Shown here one piece after another: positions 41,535-49,983 of a DNA stretch of 64,000 nt; position 1 is the stretch's first letter; each line of letters begins with the position of its first letter. Made by a program: the position numbers and the translations under genes. Below the pieces are notes generated by a model. It made no database searches, was not told the DNA's origin, and worked only from the letters and a program-made list of their open reading frames with translations. The DNA comes from JAXGXQ01 sp040772685 (lineage in GTDB: Bacteria; Bacillota; Clostridia; Saccharofermentanales; UBA5734), in the NCBI GenBank assembly GCA_040772685.1, contig JAXGXQ010000001.1:1-64000 (forward strand), read 5' to 3'.

Positions 41535-42200
41535 GGGGGCGTACTGGTTTCGACGGGGTCGTTGAGACTGGGGAAGCGGGTAGAGGATCCTCGTCGGCCT
41601 CTTAAAAAAACGAGGAACTTTATAATTGCCAATAAACCGGCACTCGTAGCTGCTTAATTAGCTACCGTCAGCCCGCTCGATCTGCTGAGCGGATCACTGG
41701 CGTCAGATAGCAGACCTCGTACGCAGGCAGGTTAAGCGTAAAAACGGTTCAGCCTAAGCTTTGCAGCTGAATTGTATATATGAAGCTACCGGACTGCATA
41801 GCCTGTCAATGAGCGCTGCAGAAGGGGAATACTCCATTCATTGACTGCACCCGGAGATGCTCCAGAGGATAAGGTTTCGGACAGGGGTTCGACTCAAATC
41901 GAATCGCCTTGCGTGGCGACATGCAAGTGAAAACCCGGCTTGATCGGTGAAACCGCACCGGTATCAGCATAATTGCGGATACGCAGACGGCAACGCCGAG
42001 CAGTATGTGGGGAAAGCCCAACAGCTGTGTATCGACTCAGCTGAGGTCTAAAGCTTGATAGAGCAATGGCTTCAGCGGATGGCAACTCAAAACTATAATA
42101 TGGTTGTCATAATACGCCGGGGGACTCTCTGCCATGAGAGTTCAAGACATAGTCAGCGCCATTGGTAACAATGGAAGAAAGTGTCCCCTCGCCTCCACCA
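41535..42200 (+). ncRNA. ssrA: tmRNA (ssrA), interrupted in its T-loop
   Basis: Transfer-messenger RNA, charged with alanine, rescues stalled ribosomes with SmpB and tags the nascent peptide for degradation. The 5' end GGGGGCG (41535-41541) pairs with CGCCTCC (42190-42196) before an encoded ACCA. The 5' block 'TACTGGTTTCGACGGGG' is universal. A pseudoknot follows (AGAGG with CCTCT, CCTCGT with ACGAGG near 41582-41615). The tag frame is probably 41628-41657, coding ANKPALVAA and stopping at TAA. The T-arm begins AGGGG-TTCGACT (41884-41894), but its partner CCCCT is at 42185-42189, about 290 nt later. Removing that insert gives a normal tmRNA of about 376 nt. Confidence 0.96.
41894..42183 (+). 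ncRNA. Group I intron inside the tmRNA T-loop
   Basis: The 290-nt insert has group I architecture in the right order. P1-like helix: exon GGTTCGA (41886-41892) with TCGAATC (41899-41905). P3: CCGGTAT (41958-41964) with ATACGCCGG (42112-42120, two bulged bases). P-element-like AATTGCGGATA (41971-41981). P8: GGACTCTC (42122-42129) with GAGAGTTC (42136-42143). S-element AAGACATAGTC (42144-42154), one change from the classical AAGATATAGTC. P9: CCATTG-GTAA-CAATGG (42159-42174) with a GNRA loop, then terminal G at 42183. P7 and the 5' splice site are unresolved, because T41894 and T42184 make the border ambiguous by one base. No endonuclease is encoded inside. Confidence 0.85.
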
Positions 42201-42208
42201 AATCTAGT

Positions 42209-42250
42209 ACCACCTTTTGATAGAATTCGTTTTATCAGAAGGTGGTTTTA
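42209..42250 (+). terminator. Terminator of ssrA
   Basis: A 14-bp stem (42209-42222 with 42233-42246, one G-T) runs into TTTTAGTTT, 9 nt after the CCA end. Confidence 0.9.
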
Positions 42251-42372
42251 GTTTGCCTTAAAGTGCCTGATATCAGCGCGTTTGAGTTTTTCAAAACGGA
42301 ATGCTGAGCCGATAGCAATTGGCTTTTTTCTCGATTTTTTGCCAATGTCATGGTTTTCGATTGTCCAACTCT

Positions 42373-42411
42373 CTGTAATCGTTTGACAATAGGGAAGGGT
42401 GTGCATTTCTA
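42373..42411 (+). repeat. Left copy of a 39-40 bp repeat flanking the RHS locus
   Basis: The element runs CTGTAATCGTTTGACAATAG then GGAAGGGTGTGCATTTCTA. The right copy at 49624-49663 is the same apart from a few single-base changes and indels, and keeps TGTGCATTTCTA exactly. Confidence 0.8.
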
Positions 42412-42418
42412 GAGGCAT

Positions 42419-42454
42419 ATCGTTGAACAATTGGGTCAAATCGTTGAACAATTG
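42419..42454 (+). repeat. Two direct copies of ATCGTTGAACAATTG
   Basis: Perfect 15-bp copies lie at 42419-42433 and 42440-42454, with a 21-bp period. A related ATCGTTGAACA lies inside the right flanking repeat at 49630-49640, and ATCGTTTGACAAT inside the left one, so the motif belongs to one repeat family. Confidence 0.85.
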
Positions 42455-43017
42455 AATTTTCAATTAAATGACAGAATCTCCATGGTTTAATTCCGATTAA
42501 AGGTCCCACAAAAGGACTCCAGTATTGATACAATGCCGGACTAACCAAGATTTTCGCAAGACATTTCCGGAAACCTGGCAGCAGATTCTATCGCTTGCTT
42601 GGTTCATAACCAGCACCGGTGTACTGTTGACAGATTAGTTGAGCTGAACGGTATTGCTTATGGTCTTATGAGGGATCGTTCATTGATTGTACTGCAGGGA
42701 TCAGGAGAACTTCAGGTTCAAATGAAATTGCCTGATGATACACTTGGACTGATGGACAAAATATTTTCTACTCCGGTGAACACACAATTTTTCAACTGGA
42801 CACTGCAGTTAATGATTGTTGGCCAATCTGTATCGAATTGATCCTGAATATTGGCTATTTTGTCGGCTGTTCAAAATGATACTTGACGTGGTTGAATGAT
42901 TTTGCATGAACCCCGAAAAATCTGGTAATCCTCGTGTTGACCCAATCTCAATCCCTGGCTCTTTCCCGGACCACCAACCCCAAACCATTCAACCCATTGA
43001 CTGTTGGAGGATGATGT

Positions 43018-46000
43018 ATGTCCAGAAAAGTCCGTCGTTCGCTCGTTTCCCTTGTACTGATTCTTTCGCTGCTGATCACGCTGGTGACGCCGGTAGTGGC
43101 GGTGCAGGAAGAAAAACTTCCCGTCAAACAGGTATTCGAAACGGTCAACCAGCAGCAAAAGCCGTTTGCAAGCGAATCGCTTCAGGGCCAGGAGCTTCCG
43201 GAAAAGCGCGAGGAGAACGTCAAGCACTTCCTTCTGGAAAACGGGCTTTATGAAGCGGTCATGTTCCCGGTTCCGGTCCATTACAAGGACTCGTCCGGAG
43301 CGTTCCAGGATATCAACAACAGCCTGAGCGCTACGGCGCTCGACGGCCAGGCGGCCTATGAGAACCAGTCGGCGGTCTATCGGGCAAAACTGGCGCAGAC
43401 GGCTAAAACAAAGACTAGCGATTGGCTAGTAGACCTCAGCCGCGACGGCTACGGGATCAAATGGCGCGTTCTGGCGGACTCGTCGGTCGTCCAGGGCGCT
43501 GGTCTGAAAACAGCGGCTTCTGAAGTTGTGGCCAAGCTGGAAACTCCCGAGGCCAAGGCTGCCCTCGCTCAGGCAAACGGCGTTGCCAAGACGCCGAAGC
43601 AGCAACGCTCCAATACCGACCTTCTCTACAGCTCGGTGACCTACGAAAACCTCTTGCCGGGGCTCAACTTCGAATACGCGCTTGGCCCGACCAGCGTCAA
43701 GGAGAACATCCATATCCCCAGCCCCGTCACGCGCCTGTCGGTCGTTCTTGAGCTGAGCCTTGAAAACCTCACACCAAAACAGGAAGCGGACGGCACGGTG
43801 CTGCTGCAAAACGACAAAGGCGAGACCGTGATGAACATGCCGCGGCCAAATCTTTTGGACCAGACCGAAGAGTTCTCCTACGATGTGGAGCTTTCAATCG
43901 AACCCACGAATCAGGGCACCTACCGCTTCACCTATACGCCGTCGGAACAGTACCTCAAGACCGCAAAATACCCGCTCATTCTAGATCCTGTTGTACAGAC
44001 GACTTTGGATACGGTCGAGATCCGTGACGCGAGCGTGTTCCAGGGCACGCCCACTACCAACTACCAGAGCGAGACGATTCTCTATGTCGGCAAAGGCGCG
44101 ACCCGCGGCGTAGCCCGGACCTACCTCAAGTACCGGACGCTGCCGACGCTGACGCCTTCTCAACGAGTACACTATGCCGAACTGGAAATCTACAAGCGTG
44201 CCTCGACCGACGCGGTCCGGCTGCAAGCGCACCGGGTGCTTGCGAACTGGGATTCGGGCACGATCAACTGGAACAACAAGCCGGCCTTTGAAACCGCGAT
44301 CGAGACGTTCAGCAACCAGTCCAGCCTCGGTGACTATTACCTCGACATCACCGGCATTGCTCAGGACTGGATGCATGACGGGATCAACTATGGCCTGATG
44401 CTGAAAGCCGAAAACGAATCGGGTGCGGCCTACACCTACTGGTCGTCCGATTCAACCGCAAACCAGCCGCCGGTGGTGCGGTTCCAGTACAGCGACTATG
44501 CCGGCCTGGAAAGTTACTGGAGCGCCCACAGCGTCGGGATGGCCCGGGGCGCGGCGCTGCATGTCAACGACTACAACGGCAACCTGGTCGCGACCGTGCC
44601 GGTCGCTGAAACCAGCGGCAACCGCATGCCTCTGTCTGTTGACCTCGTGTTCAACAGCACTGCCCGCAACGATAATCTCGACAACATCAAGGCCGGCAGC
44701 GGCTGGCGCACGAGTTATGACCTGACGATCAAGTGGCTGACGGTCAATGGCGTTCAGTACTATCGCTATACCGACGGTGACGGGACCCAGCACTACTTTT
44801 ACAGCAACGGAGTGCAATGGGTCGACGAGGACGGGCTGGGCCTTACGCTCGACACAGCCACCTTAACGATCCGAGACAAGCAGGACAACAAGATCAGCTT
44901 TCTTAGCGGCAATGGCCGCTTCAAGGAAATGGTCGATGCCCAAGGCAACAAGATCACGGCGACCCAGACTTCGTATGGAGGGCTTTTGTATATCAGCGCT
45001 CTGACCGACGGAGCCGGTCGGCAGATCACGCTTAACCGTACCGCAAACGGCCAGCTTCAGAGCATCACCGACCCGGCCGGACGCACGACGACGCTGGGCT
45101 ATTCCGGTACAAGGCTTCAAAGCATCACGTACCCGGATACACGAACGCTGGCTTTCGGTTACGACGGCAACAGCAACCTCGCGACAGCCAACGATTCCGA
45201 GGGTGTGCGGCGCAGCGTCAGCTACCAGGCGCAAGCGCCGTTCCGGGTGACCCGGCTTGCGGAAGCGGCAACCAACGGAAGTGTCAATGGCGGGTATCTC
45301 GACTTTTCCTACTCCCGCAACAAGACCTCGGTTACCGATCACCTCGGCAAAAAGACTGATTACCAGTTTAGCAGTAAAGGCGACACCCTGTGCGTGATCG
45401 CGCCGGACGGCACGGCGGGCTTTGCCAGCTACAACGATGGCGGTAGATTGACCCATACCGCTTCTCAGGTCTCGAACCCGCAGAAGTTCATGCGCAATTT
45501 TGCCCTGAACCACAGCGCCGAGCAAACCAGCGACTGGGTGTTCAGCGCTCCCAATGGCACGGCCGCGTATGCGACCGACAAAAAATACCTCGGCAGCCGG
45601 TCGCTCAAACTCAGTAAGACCACCGCTTCGGGCCGTAATACCGCTACCCAGACCCTGACTTTGCAGCGCGGCCAGACCTACACGCTCTCGGCCTATGTCT
45701 CAACCAATTCGGTCAGCACGGGCGGGCGCGGTGCCGGGATCGATATTGCCTATGAAAGCATGGCCGGTATCTTCTCGACAATTTCCGGCCGGACTCTCTC
45801 GGGAACTCAGGACTTCATTCTTGAAACCCTGACATTCACGGTGCCGTCGAATGCCTACAGCGATACCGTCCGAATCTCGGCCGTGCTCGATGGTGCGACC
45901 GGTACTGCCTGGTTTGACAGCTTCCAACTGGAAACCGGAAAGGTAGCCAATCGCTATAACCTGATCCAGAACAGCGACTTTGACCAACAGTCGGGCGGCG

Positions 46001-49000
46001 TGCCGACGCTTTGGACCCGGTCCAGTGGTTCGACCGGCTCGGACATCGTGATCTCAGAAGCCACAACCGGCAAGCCCTCTGACCAGAGTCTGTCGCGCTT
46101 CCGGATTACCGGGAACATGGGCGCGGTCAAATACCTCGAACAGAGCCTGCCTGTCTCGGGAGTCAGTGGTGACACCTATGTATTTTGCGCCTGGGCCAAG
46201 GGCCGAAGCGTGCCGATTTCAGCCACAGGCGCTACTCGGTTTGCGGTCGAGCTCTGCTTTGTCAACGGCACTAGCGAAACCTGGAAGACGCTCGAATTCA
46301 ACCAAGACTCGACCTACTGGCAGTACGTCAGCGGTGCGGCCACGGCCAATGGCAATTACACCTCGGTCAAGATTCGCCTCAGCTACAACTTCAATGCCAA
46401 CTCGGTCGAGTTCGATGCTGTTCAGCTCTTCAAGGAAGCGTTCGGCAGCACATACGAGTATGACACCAGCGGCAATCTCAAAAAGCAGACGTCTGGTGAC
46501 GGCACGGCAAGTTCTGTCAACTACAACTCGAGCAACGACCTTACAGGCCTGACGTTGCCGAATGGCCAAAACTATACCTTCGGCTACGATACGAAGCACA
46601 ATGCCACCAGTGCCACGTCGGCCAGCGGTGTAGCGATCACGATGACTTATGACAGTTTTGGCAATGCTACGAGTGTACGCGAAGGCAACGACACGACGAA
46701 CGTCAAGACCCAAGCGTCCTATACCGTTAGCGGCAGTTTTCTCCAGACTATGACTGACCCGTTCGGGCAGGTCACGAGCTACAGCTACAATGAGACCAAG
46801 GGCACGCTGTCGAGCACGACACTGCCGACCACCCAAACGTTCAGCTACGGCTATGACAGCACGACCGATCTGATGACTTCAGTGAGTGCGTCAACCGGCG
46901 GCCAGACCTACCAGAACAATTATACTTATGAGAATAACAACCGCCTGGCTACGATCTCGCACACAGCTAATGGTGGCAATGTCCTCTACAGCTTCCTTTA
47001 CAACGAGCTTGGCTGGCATACGACGACCAAGGTTGGAAACCAGGCACTGATGACCACCGTGTATGAACTGGTTGGCGGCCGCTATACCGGAAAAGTTTTG
47101 CGCGACGAATATGGCAATGGTCATACGGTTTCCTATGACTATGATAGCGAGAACCGGATTTCCGGCATCCGCTTTAATGGCACCTTGCGCTACGAATATG
47201 CCTATGATGCGATAGGTAGCTTGAGCTACATCCGCGACGCCAGAGATGGCAGTACACTCCAAACAGTCAAAGACCTGGCCGGACGCCTGAGCGAGATTAG
47301 AAACAGCGACGGCACCTATGCGCGTTACACCTATAATAGCTTTGGCCAGTTCACGAAGCTCTCGGAACTTCTGAACGGCAGCACCTACGTGACCGAATAC
47401 GCCTACGACGGCGACGAACGCCCGACGACAACTACCTGGCAGGGCAGCCACCAGCAGGTGTTTGGCTATGACGCGCTTATTGACCGTATCTCTACGGTAA
47501 CACGAAAGGTAAACGGAACAAACCGACTGACTACCAGCTACAGCTATGCGCCGGGCGCGGCGGGTGTATCGACCTCCAGTAAGCGCATCTCGTCGGTGAC
47601 GAATACCGGCAAAAGCGCGATAACCTACAGCTATGACAGCCTGGGGAATATTTCGGTAATTACGCAAGGAACGAACCGGATCGAGTACTACTACGATGGT
47701 CTCAGTCAGCTTATTCGTGAGAACTACTCGGTCAGCGGCACCAGCTACACCCGAAAGTTCCTCTATGACGCCGGTGGCAATATCCTGAGTCGTGCGAACC
47801 ACCCTTACACGCTGGGCAATGGTACGCTGGGCGCGCCGCTCTCAACGGATAGCTATGCGTATGACACCAGCTGGCGCGACAAGCTCACTTCTTTCAAAGG
47901 CCAGGCGATTTCTTACGATGCGATAGGTAATCCGACTTCGTACCTTGGCAAGACACTTACCTGGACAATGGGTCGGCAGCTGGCAAGTTATAACGATGGC
48001 AGCAACAGCATCCAGTACACCTACAATGCCGGCGGCATTCGGACGAAGAAGGTCGTTAACGGTATCACGACTGCCTATCACCTCGTCGGCGAACAGGTGA
48101 CGATGGAACAGACCGGCGCGAACGCGCCGATCTACTATGCCTATGACGGCAGCGGCAATCTGTTCCTCATGCAGTACAACGGCCAGAACTATTTCTATGC
48201 GAGAAATGTCCAAAACGACATAGTCGGACTTGTGGACAGCAATGGCAACTGGGTCGTCGAATATACCTACGATGCCTGGGGTAAGCTCCTCTCGACGACC
48301 GGCAGCATGGCGGCGACGCTGGGTGCAGCCAACCCCTACCGCTATCGCGGCTACCGCTATGATACTGAGACGGGGCTATTCTATGTAGGCGCACGCTACT
48401 ATGATCCGGAAATCGGTCGGTGGTTAAGTCCGGATAAAACGGAAAACCTATTGGTAGATCAGAATAGCTTGATTCAGCATAATTTGTATACTTATTGCCT
48501 TAATAATCCAGTAAACATGGTGGATCCAACCGGAGAGATAGCTATACTAACCTGTATTCTAATAGGTGCTGGTATTGGATTGCTGGTAGGAGGTGCCACA
48601 GGAGTATATATTTCTTATAAAAAATTCAATCAGGTGAGATGGAAGTATGTATTAATAGGGGCAGCTGCCGGAGCAGCAATTGGAGCGGCTGCTGGATATG
48701 CCATAGGCATTGCAATCGGAGCCTCTGCCACAACTATTGGAACCGCAAAAGGATTTGCCAGTACGTTTAAAATTACATCGAAAATTAGTAATCAAATGGT
48801 AAAACGAGGATGGACTAATAAATTAATTAAAGAAACAATTTTGAAAAATGTAGGAAGGAAGGCATTTAATAAGGCAACTGGGAATGCTGCAACCGCATAT
48901 TTTACTTCTTCAGGGGCGTATGTTGTAATTGATAATATTACAAAACAGATTGTTCAAATTAGCAATCGTTTTGATCCCAATTGGGTTGTGGATGCAACAA

Positions 49001-49035
49001 TCAAACTGTTGAAGGGAGATGTTTTTATAAAATGA
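43018..49035 (+). CDS. Secreted RHS polymorphic toxin with colicin E5-type nuclease C-terminus
   Basis: A 2005-residue secreted toxin. Order: signal peptide (1-28); N-terminal wall-protein-like region; DNRLRE domain (about 325-480, 'IRDASVFQGTPTTNYQSE'); two carbohydrate-binding-like beta domains (about 820-1140); many YD repeats forming the RHS shell; the RHS-core end 'YRYRGYRYDTETGLFYVGAR' to 'DPTGE' (near 1838). The tail has two Gly/Ala-rich hydrophobic segments (about 1841-1905) and the toxin domain (1928-2005). That domain matches colicin E5: 'RGWT', 'ATAY', 'GAYVVIDNITKQIVQIS', 'DPNWVVD'. Colicin E5 cuts anticodons of Tyr, His, Asn and Asp tRNAs. The core is GC-richer than the AT-rich tail, consistent with tail swapping. 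TTGGAGG precedes the ATG. Confidence 0.93.
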   Translation: MSRKVRRSLVSLVLILSLLITLVTPVVAVQEEKLPVKQVFETVNQQQKPFASESLQGQELPEKREENVKHFLLENGLYEAVMFPVPVHYKDSSGAFQDINNSLSATALDGQAAYENQSAVYRAKLAQTAKTKTSDWLVDLSRDGYGIKWRVLADSSVVQGAGLKTAASEVVAKLETPEAKAALAQANGVAKTPKQQRSNTDLLYSSVTYENLLPGLNFEYALGPTSVKENIHIPSPVTRLSVVLELSLENLTPKQEADGTVLLQNDKGETVMNMPRPNLLDQTEEFSYDVELSIEPTNQGTYRFTYTPSEQYLKTAKYPLILDPVVQTTLDTVEIRDASVFQGTPTTNYQSETILYVGKGATRGVARTYLKYRTLPTLTPSQRVHYAELEIYKRASTDAVRLQAHRVLANWDSGTINWNNKPAFETAIETFSNQSSLGDYYLDITGIAQDWMHDGINYGLMLKAENESGAAYTYWSSDSTANQPPVVRFQYSDYAGLESYWSAHSVGMARGAALHVNDYNGNLVATVPVAETSGNRMPLSVDLVFNSTARNDNLDNIKAGSGWRTSYDLTIKWLTVNGVQYYRYTDGDGTQHYFYSNGVQWVDEDGLGLTLDTATLTIRDKQDNKISFLSGNGRFKEMVDAQGNKITATQTSYGGLLYISALTDGAGRQITLNRTANGQLQSITDPAGRTTTLGYSGTRLQSITYPDTRTLAFGYDGNSNLATANDSEGVRRSVSYQAQAPFRVTRLAEAATNGSVNGGYLDFSYSRNKTSVTDHLGKKTDYQFSSKGDTLCVIAPDGTAGFASYNDGGRLTHTASQVSNPQKFMRNFALNHSAEQTSDWVFSAPNGTAAYATDKKYLGSRSLKLSKTTASGRNTATQTLTLQRGQTYTLSAYVSTNSVSTGGRGAGIDIAYESMAGIFSTISGRTLSGTQDFILETLTFTVPSNAYSDTVRISAVLDGATGTAWFDSFQLETGKVANRYNLIQNSDFDQQSGGVPTLWTRSSGSTGSDIVISEATTGKPSDQSLSRFRITGNMGAVKYLEQSLPVSGVSGDTYVFCAWAKGRSVPISATGATRFAVELCFVNGTSETWKTLEFNQDSTYWQYVSGAATANGNYTSVKIRLSYNFNANSVEFDAVQLFKEAFGSTYEYDTSGNLKKQTSGDGTASSVNYNSSNDLTGLTLPNGQNYTFGYDTKHNATSATSASGVAITMTYDSFGNATSVREGNDTTNVKTQASYTVSGSFLQTMTDPFGQVTSYSYNETKGTLSSTTLPTTQTFSYGYDSTTDLMTSVSASTGGQTYQNNYTYENNNRLATISHTANGGNVLYSFLYNELGWHTTTKVGNQALMTTVYELVGGRYTGKVLRDEYGNGHTVSYDYDSENRISGIRFNGTLRYEYAYDAIGSLSYIRDARDGSTLQTVKDLAGRLSEIRNSDGTYARYTYNSFGQFTKLSELLNGSTYVTEYAYDGDERPTTTTWQGSHQQVFGYDALIDRISTVTRKVNGTNRLTTSYSYAPGAAGVSTSSKRISSVTNTGKSAITYSYDSLGNISVITQGTNRIEYYYDGLSQLIRENYSVSGTSYTRKFLYDAGGNILSRANHPYTLGNGTLGAPLSTDSYAYDTSWRDKLTSFKGQAISYDAIGNPTSYLGKTLTWTMGRQLASYNDGSNSIQYTYNAGGIRTKKVVNGITTAYHLVGEQVTMEQTGANAPIYYAYDGSGNLFLMQYNGQNYFYARNVQNDIVGLVDSNGNWVVEYTYDAWGKLLSTTGSMAATLGAANPYRYRGYRYDTETGLFYVGARYYDPEIGRWLSPDKTENLLVDQNSLIQHNLYTYCLNNPVNMVDPTGEIAILTCILIGAGIGLLVGGATGVYISYKKFNQVRWKYVLIGAAAGAAIGAAAGYAIGIAIGASATTIGTAKGFASTFKITSKISNQMVKRGWTNKLIKETILKNVGRKAFNKATGNAATAYFTSSGAYVVIDNITKQIVQISNRFDPNWVVDATIKLLKGDVFIK

Positions 49036-49310
49036 GTTTGAATATTGAACATCCAATTTTATCAAAAGCAATAATTCGTGGCAACACTCACTATTATGAT
49101 TATGAGAATGCCATAGAATTGGTTAATATTTGTCAGCAAAACGGATTGACAATTTTAGGGATAGATTCTTTTATTGTTACAGAGACAAAAACACAGCCTT
49201 TTATGGAACACAGTATTGACCTTTCGGATTCACAAAACTCTTACAAGGATGCCAAAGCGTTCTTAAACCTTAAAAAGGATTTAGGATTTGTTTTTGAGGT
49301 CGTGTACTAA
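49032..49310 (+). CDS. Colicin E5-type immunity protein
   Basis: A 92-residue protein whose ATG overlaps the RHS stop (ATGA), the classical position for a cognate immunity gene. The block 'YENAIELVNICQQNGLTILG' followed by 'IDSF' closely resembles the E5 immunity protein region ending in Gly-Leu-x-Ile-Leu-Gly-Ile-Asp. The protein is acidic, which suits a mimic of tRNA that blocks the basic nuclease site. An upstream GGAG lies 12-13 nt away, and translation may also be coupled to the toxin. The downstream sequence is non-coding. Confidence 0.88.
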   Translation: MSLNIEHPILSKAIIRGNTHYYDYENAIELVNICQQNGLTILGIDSFIVTETKTQPFMEHSIDLSDSQNSYKDAKAFLNLKKDLGFVFEVVY

Positions 49311-49325
49311 CATTATCCCCTAAAG

Positions 49326-49338
49326 CCCCTCGCCGCCA
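49326..49338 (+). repeat. Copy of the tmRNA 3'-end sequence (possible att remnant)
   Basis: CCCCTCGCCGCCA matches 12 of 13 bases of the tmRNA 3' end CCCCTCGCCTCCA (42185-42197), in the same orientation and just after the immunity gene. The 3' end of ssrA is a well-known integration site, but no integrase is present. Confidence 0.4.
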
Positions 49339-49608
49339 TTTCATTTACGACAGCGTGTTTAGCGCAAAGGGTCATAAGGAATTGTCCCTATCCACAAATT
49401 GTGAGGGCGGATGCTATCACAATTCATTGCTTGTTAAGACAACGCATTTTTAAACATGACTTCTTTCGCAAATGTAATTTCCGTACCTTGCCCAGTAAGC
49501 CAAACCGTACAGAGTTGATGTGGAAATATGCGATTATAAGGAAAATTAAAAGTAGTTCAGAAATTAAAGCTGTAATAAAAATAACAATTGCACACCCCTA
49601 AACCACTT

Positions 49609-49663
49609 TGCACACCCCCAGCCCTGTAATCGTTGAACAGTAGGGAGGGGGTGTGCATTTCTA
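49609..49663 (+). repeat. Large hairpin containing the right copy of the flanking repeat
   Basis: TGCACACCCCC (49609-49619) and GGGGGTGTGCA (49647-49657) are perfect 11-bp arms, with an inner CCCT/AGGG pairing. The loop carries CTGTAATCGTTGAACA. A further GCACACCCC lies at 49590-49598. The repeat shared with 42373-42411 spans 49624-49663. Confidence 0.85.
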
Positions 49664-49719
49664 TCATTTTATGGTAGTTTTGCCAAAAATTGTCCGAAAC
49701 TAAATTTGACGGACGCAAG

Positions 49720-49762
49720 AACACCGGAAATCGGGCATTTCAGCCGATGACCGGTGTTTTTT
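49720..49762 (+). terminator. Terminator downstream of the toxin-immunity locus
   Basis: AACACCGG (49720-49727) pairs with CCGGTGTT (49751-49758), with an inner CGG/CCG pairing and a T6 tail. It is about 400 nt after the immunity gene and may end that transcript. Confidence 0.75.
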
Positions 49763-49983
49763 GTTAGTTCATATTGCGGAACTAAGGTCTATACTCAGAG
49801 AAAAAGAACCACTTTATCAGGTCATGGCTACTGCCAAGGCTGGTGCTCCGACCAAATTGATTGTTCGTTTGAGTTGTATACCAGAAAGCTCAGGCCAAGC
49901 TCTCCGATAGCTTTTTCCATGCCCCGGACATAAAAAGACCTGAGAGAGAAGTGATGAATAACCGCTAACTAATAGCTGGGATA

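Larger units (their letters stand above)
42251..43017. other. 767-bp gap with repeats, no convincing gene
   Basis: Between ssrA and the RHS gene I see no gene I would defend. An 80-codon frame at 42599-42841 starts with TTG and lacks a ribosome site and family resemblance. The stretch contains a 39-bp element (42373-42411) repeated after the RHS locus and two copies of ATCGTTGAACAATTG. It may hold decayed mobile DNA. Confidence 0.6.
49311..49983. other. 673-bp non-coding gap with repeats and a terminator
   Basis: No gene is supported here. A 66-codon frame at 49401-49601 has no ribosome site or family features. The gap holds the att-like copy, the large hairpin with the right flanking repeat, and a terminator. 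Base composition is AT-rich like the toxin tail. Confidence 0.6.

Noticed and set aside
42599..42841. 80-codon frame between ssrA and the RHS gene
   Set aside because: It starts with TTG, has no ribosome site and no family resemblance. It is described as part of a non-coding gap instead.
46891..47802. Long open frame (303 codons) on the minus strand inside the RHS gene
   Set aside because: It is antisense to YD repeats, lacks a ribosome site and reads as a low-complexity Val/Arg/Ala protein. It is a shadow of the GC-rich repetitive coding frame.
49401..49601. 66-codon plus-strand frame after the immunity gene
   Set aside because: No ribosome site, no recognisable motif, and it ends within the repeat region.
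49609..49657. Hairpin considered as an integron attC site
   Set aside because: The arms lack the expected core-site sequences at the ends, and there is no integrase or cassette array.
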